This document shows, piece after piece, positions 51,253-58,494 of a stretch of DNA of 64,000 nucleotides (position 1 is the stretch's first letter; every line of letters starts with the position of its first letter). The DNA is from CALBPI01 sp038521865 (GTDB taxonomy: Bacteria; Pseudomonadota; Gammaproteobacteria; Steroidobacterales; Woeseiaceae). The DNA lies in the NCBI GenBank assembly GCA_038521865.1, contig JBCBKO010000004.1, forward strand, positions 62,001 to 126,000, given 5' to 3'. The notes beneath the pieces are model-generated. The model worked only from the letters and a program-made list of their open reading frames with translations, was not told the origin of the DNA and searched no databases. The position numbers were made by a program, and so were the translations under genes.

Positions 51253-52467
51253 ATGGATCAGGCGGTTATTCATCGCATCACTGCTGGTATGGCCTATGAG
51301 GCTGCGCGAGAGACACCACCAGAGGGATTTCCGGAGCTCCCACGCATTCCTGGCGGCCGTTACGTTGACCCAGCTTTCCAGGCGCTTGAGCGAGAGCATC
51401 TTTGGCGCAAGGCGTGGGTGTATGCCGGCCACATCGACGAATTCCCAAGCGCGGGCAGCTTCAAGATGTTTACGCGCACCGGTTCTCCTATTTTTCTGAT
51501 CCGCGGGCGCGATGACGTAGTTCGGGCGTTCTATAACACCTGTCAGCATCGTGGTGGTCCGATCGTCAAAGAAGAGTGCGGGAAAACGCGTGCGCTTGTT
51601 TGCGGCTACCACGGATGGTCGTATGACTTTGAAGGCAAGCTGATCAACATTCGCGATCGTCGGGACTTCCCGAATTTCGCCGACGATGAGCACAGACTCC
51701 AAAGCGTGCGCTGCGAACGCTTCGGCAACTGGTTGTTTGTCAGCGAAGATCCAGAGGCGGCGCCGTTGCTCGAGAGCCTCGGGCCTGTACCCGCGCACTT
51801 CGCGAATTTCGAAATCGACAGTCTGCGGCTAGTCGAGTCGGAGTCCTTCGACGTGGCTTGCAACGTCAAGGTAATCCAAGACGCCTTTCTTGAGGTTTAC
51901 CACCTTCGCTCGATCCACCAGAAGACCGTTGACCGGTTCCTCGACCATAACGGCACGACGATCGATCTGTGGCCGCAGGGCCATTCTTTGATGGTTACAC
52001 CCAATCGTCGGCCTGACTGGGTCGATCCTGGCACAGTGGGGATGCAGGAAATCGCTAGCATGCCTGAGATCGTGCGCACGAATAATTTTAGCTACAACAT
52101 TTTTCCGAATATCGTGACGCCAACCGCGCACACCGGTATGCCGTTCATTCTGTTCTGGCCGGATACCGACAACACCATGAAATTGGATGTTCATTGGTTT
52201 GCACCGGACTGGGGTGACGGGGAGCGCGACCCGCTGTGGGATACGCGAATTGCCAACTTCGACCGAATCCTCGAAGAGGACACCCAGTTCGCGCCGCAAA
52301 TTCAGGCCTCGGTCGAGTCACCGGGATTCCGGGGTATTCCGTTGAACTACCAGGAACGCCGCATCTATCACTGGCATGAGGAACTCGATCGACGCATCGG
52401 TGTGGACAAGGTACCCGCACATCTGCGCGTAGCTCCCAAACTTGAGCCCTTTGTTGTCGACTCATGA
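51253..52467 (+). CDS. Rieske non-heme iron oxygenase, alpha subunit (third of three)
   Basis: 404 residues from the ATG at 51253 with GGGGAG upstream; the open frame continues 47 codons into the promoter. Rieske ligands Cys97/His99 (CQHRGG) and Cys117/His120 (CGYHGW); the catalytic iron segment is DAFLEVYHLRSIH. It is more distant from the other two Rieske oxygenases than they are from each other. First gene of the Rieske-KAS/DUF35-thiolase-SDR operon with 4-bp overlaps. It is probably an alpha-only oxygenase for a later or different intermediate of the same pathway. Confidence 0.92.
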   Translation: MDQAVIHRITAGMAYEAARETPPEGFPELPRIPGGRYVDPAFQALEREHLWRKAWVYAGHIDEFPSAGSFKMFTRTGSPIFLIRGRDDVVRAFYNTCQHRGGPIVKEECGKTRALVCGYHGWSYDFEGKLINIRDRRDFPNFADDEHRLQSVRCERFGNWLFVSEDPEAAPLLESLGPVPAHFANFEIDSLRLVESESFDVACNVKVIQDAFLEVYHLRSIHQKTVDRFLDHNGTTIDLWPQGHSLMVTPNRRPDWVDPGTVGMQEIASMPEIVRTNNFSYNIFPNIVTPTAHTGMPFILFWPDTDNTMKLDVHWFAPDWGDGERDPLWDTRIANFDRILEEDTQFAPQIQASVESPGFRGIPLNYQERRIYHWHEELDRRIGVDKVPAHLRVAPKLEPFVVDS

Positions 52468-53888
52468 CGCTGGGTATCGCCGATATCGCCGTCTACGTGC
52501 CACGACGGCGCCTACAGCGCAAGGCGATTGCGAACGCGCACGCCTGGGCAGTTCCATCGCTCAAGGGTCAGGCGAGCGGCACCGTAGCCGCGGCCAACTG
52601 GGATGAGGACAGTGTCACGATGGCGCACGCCGCCTGCCGACAAATCGTCGATGACACGGTTTGCGGTATTCGGTTTTGCTCGACTTCCATGCCTTTCGCA
52701 GATCGTTCCCACGCGGCTTTGCTGGCAGAGGCGCTCACGCTGTCAGGCAGCATGCGGACTATGGACGTAGGAGCGTCCGCGCGAGCGGGTAGCAGCGCAC
52801 TGATGGCGGCGTTGATGTGTCACCAAAACGCACTCGTCGTCGCATCCGAACGCCGTCTGGCAAAGCCGGGTAGTGCAGAGGAAATCAGCTACGGCGATGC
52901 CGCGGTGGCGATTCGCACTGGCTCAGGTGACTGCATCGCTGATTACATCGGCGGTGCCAGCCGAGCTACCGACTTCGTGGATCACTACCGCTCCAGCGAT
53001 GCTGACTTCGACTACGGGTTCGAAGCACGTTGGGTTCGCGATGAGGGTCAGCTTGCAGAATTGCCAGACATGCTTCCGCAGGTGCTTGCCGAGTACGACA
53101 TTGCTCCCGACTCGGTCCAGTGGCTTGCGATGAACGCGCCAGCCCGCGTGCGTCAGAAGCTTGCCAAAACAGTCGGTTTGACGAATGCGCAATCCGACTT
53201 CGAATATGAGTCCAGGGTCGGTAATTGCGGTTGTGCCGATCCCTTTATGGCCCTCGCCGAATCGCTTGCGCGAGCGAAGGCGGGTGACGTCATCATCTCG
53301 ATCAGTTTCGGCCAGGGGCTGGACGTCATGCTGTTTCGCGCCACCGGCAAGTCGCCTTCAGGACGGGTGCTCGAAGCTATTGAGGGCGGCGAGTCTGATG
53401 ACAACTATTTGAGATTCCTGAGCCATCGCGGACTGCTCCAAATGGACTGGGGCAAGCGGGCGGAAAGAGATGTCCGCACAGCGCAAAGCGCCTACTACCG
53501 CGAGCGTGATCAGGTCTCCGGGTTTGTTGGCGGAAAATGCCGCGTGTGTGGCACGATTCAATTTCCCAGAACGCGTGCATGCGTGAATCCCGACTGCCGA
53601 GCGTTCGATTCTCAAACCCCCTATCCATTCGCCGATCTCACGGGCACGGTCAAGAGTTTCACCGAAGACTGGCAGGCGTACTCCCCCGCCCCTCCTTTGA
53701 TTTACGGAAACATTGGGTTCGAGGGTGGTGCCAATATTCTCATGCAATTTACCGATACCGCTGAGGGTGAGACCAAAGTAGGGAATCGCGTCAGCATGCA
53801 ATTTCGCATCAAGGACATCGATCGCGTACGGGATTTCCGTCGCTATTTTTGGAAGGCGGTTCCACAGGAGGACGTTGCGTATGGCTGA
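52464..53888 (+). CDS. HMG-CoA-synthase-like thiolase-fold domain fused to DUF35 OB-fold/zinc-ribbon
   Basis: 474 residues, start overlapping the Rieske stop by 4 bp. About residues 1-330 follow the HMG-CoA synthase/KAS III-like fold (IADIAVYVPRRRLQRKAI, ISYGDAAVAIRTG, ISISFGQGLDVMLFRATG). The stretch that normally carries the nucleophilic Cys reads GASARAGSSAL, so the Cys appears replaced by Ala. The C-terminal part is a DUF35 module: zinc-ribbon CRVC...CVNPDC then an OB-fold (TGTVKSFTEDWQAYSPAPPLIYGNIGFE). In archaea DUF35 holds CoA between a thiolase and HMG-CoA synthase. With the thiolase gene overlapping its end, a complex is likely here. Confidence 0.8.
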   Translation: MTLGIADIAVYVPRRRLQRKAIANAHAWAVPSLKGQASGTVAAANWDEDSVTMAHAACRQIVDDTVCGIRFCSTSMPFADRSHAALLAEALTLSGSMRTMDVGASARAGSSALMAALMCHQNALVVASERRLAKPGSAEEISYGDAAVAIRTGSGDCIADYIGGASRATDFVDHYRSSDADFDYGFEARWVRDEGQLAELPDMLPQVLAEYDIAPDSVQWLAMNAPARVRQKLAKTVGLTNAQSDFEYESRVGNCGCADPFMALAESLARAKAGDVIISISFGQGLDVMLFRATGKSPSGRVLEAIEGGESDDNYLRFLSHRGLLQMDWGKRAERDVRTAQSAYYRERDQVSGFVGGKCRVCGTIQFPRTRACVNPDCRAFDSQTPYPFADLTGTVKSFTEDWQAYSPAPPLIYGNIGFEGGANILMQFTDTAEGETKVGNRVSMQFRIKDIDRVRDFRRYFWKAVPQEDVAYG

Positions 53889-55080
53889 GGGTATTCGCGA
53901 CAAAGTGGCCGTTATCGGAATGGGCTGTTCGAAGTTTGGTGAACGCTGGGATATGAGCGCCGCCGATCTTATGGTCGAGGCGTTCGAGGAAGGCATCGCG
54001 GACTCAGGCATTCAGCGAGATCAAATCGAAGCCGCCTGGTTAGGTGTGTTTTTTGACGAGCAGAACATCGGCAAGTCGGCAATTCCATTGTCGAATGCGT
54101 TGCGCCTGCCGAATGTGCCTGTGACCCGAGTCGAAAATCTCTGCGCAACCGGGACCGAGGCATTTCGTGGGGCCGTATATGCGGTGGCATCGGGTGCGTG
54201 TGACATCGCGCTGGCGCTCGGTGTGGAGAAACTCAAAGACACAGGGTTCTCCGGTTTGCCGGAACGCACGCACGGCACATTCGAAGACTTGTGGTTACCG
54301 AACTCAACCGCACCCGGTGCATTTGCTCAGCTCGCCAGCGCCTACAGCGCGCGACACGGCATCGATATGAGTGACCTCAAGCGTGCGATGGCGCATATCT
54401 CGGTAAAGAGCCACGACAACGGGCTCAAGAATCCGAAGGCCCATCTGCATCGCGCGATCAATGAAGAGCAGGTGCTGAACGCGCCACCGGTTGCGTACCC
54501 ACTGGGTGTGCTCGATTGCTGCGGTGTCAGCGATGGCGCGGCGTGTGCGATCGTGGCCAAGCCGGAGATCGCAAGGTCGCTTGGCAAGACGGACATCGTT
54601 TCGGTCAAGGCCCTGCAGTTGTCGATCTCGAACGGTGTCGAGGCTTCGCACAATTCGTGGGACGGCGCCCACACACTGACAACGCGTCTGGCCTCACAGA
54701 AAGCCTACACGGAGGCAGGTATCGACAATCCCTCCGATCAACTCGGCATGATTGAGGTGCACGATTGCTTCTCGGTGACTGAGCTTGTGGTGATAGAGGA
54801 CCTCGGTCTGTCCGATCACGGCAAGGCACCTTCAGACGTGATGGATGGTCGCTACGACGCCGATGGCGCTATTCCCTGCCAGATCGATGGGGGGCTGAAA
54901 TGCTTCGGCCATCCTATCGGCGCCAGCGGGCTTCGAATGTTGTACGAAGTTTACTTACAGCTACTCGGTCGGGCTGGCGAGCGTCAGCTGGACGGGGTCG
55001 AGTTTGGGCTCACCCACAACCTGGGTGGTATTCCGAATCGCAATGTCGCAAGCATCGGGATTCTCGGAGGGCTGCAATGA
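53881..55080 (+). CDS. SCP2-type thiolase (lipid-transfer-protein-like acyl-CoA acetyltransferase)
   Basis: 399 residues from the ATG at 53881, with AGGAGG nine bases upstream, overlapping the preceding stop by 8 bp. Active-site features are complete: nucleophile Cys in ENLCATGTEAF, HDCFSVTELV, and KCFGHPIGASG. This is the thiolase subgroup that often works with DUF35 proteins, including in steroid side-chain degradation (Ltp2/ChsH2-type aldolases). It should cleave or form a C-C bond of an acyl-CoA together with the preceding fusion protein. The SDR gene overlaps its stop by 4 bp. Confidence 0.9.
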   Translation: MAEGIRDKVAVIGMGCSKFGERWDMSAADLMVEAFEEGIADSGIQRDQIEAAWLGVFFDEQNIGKSAIPLSNALRLPNVPVTRVENLCATGTEAFRGAVYAVASGACDIALALGVEKLKDTGFSGLPERTHGTFEDLWLPNSTAPGAFAQLASAYSARHGIDMSDLKRAMAHISVKSHDNGLKNPKAHLHRAINEEQVLNAPPVAYPLGVLDCCGVSDGAACAIVAKPEIARSLGKTDIVSVKALQLSISNGVEASHNSWDGAHTLTTRLASQKAYTEAGIDNPSDQLGMIEVHDCFSVTELVVIEDLGLSDHGKAPSDVMDGRYDADGAIPCQIDGGLKCFGHPIGASGLRMLYEVYLQLLGRAGERQLDGVEFGLTHNLGGIPNRNVASIGILGGLQ

Positions 55081-55967
55081 GTACTGGTGCAGAAGAAATG
55101 CAGGATTCAAATTCGGAATGGGGCTTCAGTGATGAAGAGCTCGCGAGCATGCCGCTCGTTTACCGTGACGATTTGCTGGCAGGGAAAGTATGCGTGTTGT
55201 CAGGCGGTGGCTCAGGCATCGGACGTGCGACAGCCTTCGTTTTGGCCAGACTCGGCGCCAGCGTCATGATCTGTGGACGCCGTGAAGAACGATTAGCGGA
55301 TACCGCGGACAGCGTAAAGCGACTTACCGGGAAGGAAATCGCTTATCAGGCGATGACCATTCGGGATCCCGAGCAGGTCGAAATGCTCATGGATGAGACG
55401 TACAAGGCGTTTGGTCAAATCGATGTCCTGGTCAACAACGGTGGTGGACAGTTTCCTCAAGACGCCATCGATTTCAGTGTGAAAGGCTGGAATGCCGTTA
55501 TCGACACTAACCTGAATGGCACGTGGTGGATGATGCAGGCCGCAGCCAAGCGGTGGCGGGATGCCGACCGCCCCGGACACATTATTAATGTCGTTGCCGT
55601 TATCGGTCGAGGCATGCCGCAGGTGGCGCATACCTGTGCGGCGCGGGCGGGGGTGATTTATTTGTCGAAAACGGTGTCCACGGAATGGGCGCCACTCAAC
55701 ATTCAGGTCAACTGCGTCGCCCCAGGATCGATCAGCACAGAGGGTTTGAACGTGTACGAACCCGAGGTCGCTCGAATGTTCCAATATGCCAATCCCATGC
55801 ATCGGTTTGGTGACGCGTTAGATATTGCTCAAGCGATTGTTTATCTCGCCGCGCCCTCCGGGAAGTTCATCACCGGAGAGGTGCTATCCGTTGATGGCGG
55901 CGCACAGCAGCACGGCGAGAACTGGTCGGCCGGCATACCCGACTATTTCAAGGTGCACGGACGCTAG
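55077..55967 (+). CDS. SDR of the PECR/2,4-dienoyl-CoA reductase type
   Basis: 296 residues from the ATG at 55077 (ATGA overlap with the thiolase stop). Glycine loop SGGGSGIGRATA and NNGGGQFPQ are clear, but the classical YxxxK is replaced by HTCAARAGVIYLSK, the pattern seen in peroxisomal trans-2-enoyl-CoA reductase (PECR) and dienoyl-CoA reductases. An extended N-terminus of about 30 residues (EEMQDSNSEWGFSDEELASMPLVY) precedes the fold. It probably reduces an enoyl- or dienoyl-CoA with NADPH. Last gene of the operon under site 3. Confidence 0.85.
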   Translation: MSTGAEEMQDSNSEWGFSDEELASMPLVYRDDLLAGKVCVLSGGGSGIGRATAFVLARLGASVMICGRREERLADTADSVKRLTGKEIAYQAMTIRDPEQVEMLMDETYKAFGQIDVLVNNGGGQFPQDAIDFSVKGWNAVIDTNLNGTWWMMQAAAKRWRDADRPGHIINVVAVIGRGMPQVAHTCAARAGVIYLSKTVSTEWAPLNIQVNCVAPGSISTEGLNVYEPEVARMFQYANPMHRFGDALDIAQAIVYLAAPSGKFITGEVLSVDGGAQQHGENWSAGIPDYFKVHGR

Positions 55968-55976
55968 CGGGCGGGT

Positions 55977-56687
55977 TCAGGCGGCGATGGCTGCCTTGTT
56001 CCGTAGTTCGCTGATTCTGCCGTTTGCCCGAGTTGTCGCCGGTCTGGCCAACAGTCGACCCACCCAGCTCGAACGGTTATACGGTTTCGGAGCATCGCGG
56101 TAGAAGCGTCCGACGTCGTCGTAAACACCGAAGTCGCGCGCAACGAAGTCTGGATGGAACTGGGCAAAACAGTCCGTCTCGCCATCCCATTCGGTGCCGC
56201 CATCGCGTCGCACACCAAAACCGAGCACATCTGTGTGCGCAGAGGCGCCGGCCCGAAATAGCTCTGCATCAACAATGTAGCTGTCCGTTCGAACCCAACG
56301 ATCTTCGAGCCAAACCTCCACTACGGCATGGTCAACGTAGTCCGAGCCTGGGTTGATCAAGCCGTTCAGTACCTGCGAAGAAAGCCCGAAGAACCTTTGG
56401 CGCGCTGGAATGTCGGCGCCACGAAGCAGAGCCGTAAGCAGTGTCGCTTTGGGGTTGCAAAAGCCCTGCCGCGACAGCAGCACTTGGCTCGCTTTCATAT
56501 CGTAGAATGCCGAGGTGAATCCGAACCGTACGTTGTCGCGGACATGATTGTGTAGCGCTACAGCTCTGGCTCGCTCATCATCGTGATCTTCGCGGACGCG
56601 TCGAATCAGCGTCTGCAAGGCGGGATGCGAAAAATCGAGATATTCGGTCTCCCGAAGAAAACGCGCGGGAAAGTCCTTATTCGCCAC
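55977..56687 (-). CDS. transglutaminase-like (cysteine protease fold) protein
   Basis: 236 residues from the GTG at 56687, chosen for its AGGAGG eight bases upstream; a GTG at 56723 lacks a ribosome site. The transglutaminase-core triad is visible: Cys in QGFCNPKATLLTALLR, His in YVDHAVVEVWLEDRW and Asp in VRTDSYIV. No signal peptide, so it is likely cytoplasmic. Bacterial members are proteases or amidases of unknown substrate. It is convergent with the PECR-like SDR gene, 9 bp apart. Confidence 0.85.
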   Translation of the reverse strand: MANKDFPARFLRETEYLDFSHPALQTLIRRVREDHDDERARAVALHNHVRDNVRFGFTSAFYDMKASQVLLSRQGFCNPKATLLTALLRGADIPARQRFFGLSSQVLNGLINPGSDYVDHAVVEVWLEDRWVRTDSYIVDAELFRAGASAHTDVLGFGVRRDGGTEWDGETDCFAQFHPDFVARDFGVYDDVGRFYRDAPKPYNRSSWVGRLLARPATTRANGRISELRNKAAIAA

Positions 56688-56819
56688 GGTAGGTTCCTCC
56701 TGAACGTTGTTGTTTTCTTGCACTGCTTTTCCTGTTGCTTGGCTAGCGGCAATTTCTAGGATGTCTGTAATCAGGGCTCGGTTTATCTAACGCCTGCTAG
56801 TGACAGACTACAGTCTCGC

Positions 56820-56873
56820 ATTCTTTGTTCCCCTCGGATTTGAAATATTTGTGTCAAATTTGCAACAAAGAAT
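56820..56873. repeat. 10-bp inverted repeat with inner dyad in a divergent promoter region
   Basis: ATTCTTTGTT (56820-56829) and AACAAAGAAT (56864-56873) are perfect inverted copies 34 bases apart. Inside the right arm region lies TTGTGTCAAATTTGCAACAA (56849-56868), symmetric in 16 of 20 bases. Just before them AGACT-AC-AGTCT (56805-56816) is another dyad. The block lies between the transglutaminase-like and small lipoprotein genes and could be regulatory or an RNA hairpin. Confidence 0.45.
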
Positions 56874-56952
56874 CAAAATCGGGGCCTCAGTGCTTGTTTT
56901 GTCGCTGTGGCTACCGCGACAATCCGCACTTCTTGAATGAACACTTAATCAC

Positions 56953-57240
56953 TTGAAGCACGTCACTCTCGGAATCGCGCTTGTAACGCTTGCTGGCTGT
57001 GCGACGCAGGATGAGCCGCTCACCGCTTTGGACCGGGCGCGAGTCGAGTGTCGGGACACCGATCGAGATCGTTTCCTGCAAAGACGCGATCCGTTGGAAC
57101 AGGCAGTCGTGGATCGCTGCGTACGCGAGGCCAGAGAGCGCATTGAGGCGGAGCAGCAGGCGCTCGATGAAGCGCTCGAGGCGACCATCGAGGCAGGCAA
57201 GCAGCAAGATAAAGAAAAGTCGCAAGAAGACGAGCAGTAA
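56953..57240 (+). CDS. small lipoprotein with charged helical tail
   Basis: 95 residues starting with TTG at 56953. MKHVTLGIALVTLAGC is a lipoprotein signal with lipid Cys16. The mature part is almost entirely charged and alpha-helical (DRARVECRDTDRDRFLQRRDPLEQAVVDRCVREARERIEAEQQALDEAL), with a coiled-coil-like heptad feel and two Cys. No family recognised. The DUF418 gene starts three bases after its stop, so the two are cotranscribed. Confidence 0.65.
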   Translation: MKHVTLGIALVTLAGCATQDEPLTALDRARVECRDTDRDRFLQRRDPLEQAVVDRCVREARERIEAEQQALDEALEATIEAGKQQDKEKSQEDEQ

Positions 57241-57243
57241 GCT

Positions 57244-58425
57244 GTGACGCCAAGCCCTCTACAAACGCCTGAGCGCATTGAGGAACTCGACGTGCTTCGA
57301 GGCTTCGCGCTGTTGGGTGTCTTTATCGTGCATTTCGTGGGCTCTGCTTTCTACGAGTTGCCTTTAGATGAAGATCAGTCAGACCTGTGGTCAGGTCAGT
57401 GGTATCACGCAACGGCCTTGTTCATTTCGGATCTGTTCTTTCAGAACAAGGCCAACACGCTTTTTGCCACGCTCTTCGGCATGGGGTTTTGGGTCATGCT
57501 CGAGCGATTAAGCGCACGCAGTGCAGACTTCAACGGAATCTATCTGCGCCGACTCGCCGTGCTCTTTTTGTTGGGTATGTTGAATTGGTTTTTGATCTTT
57601 CCCGGGGATGTACTGCACGAGTACGCCTTGATCGGTTTCGCGCTGTTCGCTTTGCGCCGGGTGTCTGCAAAGACCATGCTGCTTTTGGGGCTGACGCTTG
57701 CGTTGTTAGGGCGGCCGCTCGCGGCGCATTTGCTGGACGGTTTGGACCTCTCTTTCGAGGGGTTCGACGACATTCAAGTGGCTGCATTCGAGCAGGGCGA
57801 GTACTTGACCTGGGTCGGCATGATGGCGTCATCGATGTTTCAACGCGATTTTCTTTATGCCGGTCTTCTTGGTTGGGGCCTGTATATCTTCGGGCGTTTT
57901 CTGTTGGGTGCATGGGTGATGCGCGAAGGATGGATTCAACGGTTGCGCGATATTCCGGGAACGCCGAAAGCGGCGGTTTGGCTATTGGCCGTCGGTCTTG
58001 CAACGGAACTCGGTTCACTGTTGATTTTCATGGAGATCATTCCGGGCAGCGAGATGATGGACGCGACGCTACATATGATTGGTGCACCGGTGACCGCTGT
58101 GGGCTACGCGCTTGCGCTTATCGCATTGTTCCAGACTGAGCGTTGGCGTTCGGTGGTGTCCTGGTTCGCACCGGTCGGGCGAATGGCATTGACCTGTTAT
58201 GTCGCTCACGGCTTGGTGTTCACAATGATCTACATGCCGTTCGGGCTCGACCTGTTAGGGGTAATCGCCCCAGCGCTGTCTTTGCTGATCGCGCTAACAC
58301 TCTATGTGGCACTGACGCTCGCTAGCCATTCTTGGTTGCAGCGATTCCGGTACGGACCGCTCGAGTATCTCTGGCGATGGGCGACATACGGCAGTGCGCC
58401 GTTGTTTCGGGCTCCACAAGTCTGA
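57244..58425 (+). CDS. DUF418 family membrane protein (YeiB-like)
   Basis: 393 residues, GTG start. The N-terminal signature RIEELDVLRGFALLGVFIVHF, the loop NKANTLFATLFGMGFWVMLERL and C-terminal FAPVGRMALTCYVAHGLVF are typical of DUF418/YeiB, which have about eight to ten membrane helices. Function unknown; members are loosely related to acyltransferase-3-like membrane proteins. It follows the small lipoprotein gene directly and ends at a bidirectional terminator. Confidence 0.9.
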   Translation: MTPSPLQTPERIEELDVLRGFALLGVFIVHFVGSAFYELPLDEDQSDLWSGQWYHATALFISDLFFQNKANTLFATLFGMGFWVMLERLSARSADFNGIYLRRLAVLFLLGMLNWFLIFPGDVLHEYALIGFALFALRRVSAKTMLLLGLTLALLGRPLAAHLLDGLDLSFEGFDDIQVAAFEQGEYLTWVGMMASSMFQRDFLYAGLLGWGLYIFGRFLLGAWVMREGWIQRLRDIPGTPKAAVWLLAVGLATELGSLLIFMEIIPGSEMMDATLHMIGAPVTAVGYALALIALFQTERWRSVVSWFAPVGRMALTCYVAHGLVFTMIYMPFGLDLLGVIAPALSLLIALTLYVALTLASHSWLQRFRYGPLEYLWRWATYGSAPLFRAPQV

Positions 58426-58440
58426 AATCTGGCGCAAAAA

Positions 58441-58471
58441 AAAGGTCGCGAGCGAAACGCTCGCGACCTTT
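58441..58471. terminator. bidirectional rho-independent terminator
   Basis: Perfect 14-bp stem (AAAGGTCGCGAGCG / CGCTCGCGACCTTT) with an AAA loop between the convergent DUF418 and nuclease genes. The left flank has a run of A (T-run for the minus strand) and the right ends in TTT, so it can terminate both transcripts. Confidence 0.9.
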
Positions 58472-58494
58472 AGTCGAGCTTGGAGCAGCTCCGG

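Noticed and set aside
57380..57400. ATCAGTCAGACCTGTGG resembling the palindrome core
   Set aside because: It is inside the DUF418 coding sequence, lacks the A/T-rich outer arms and is probably chance.
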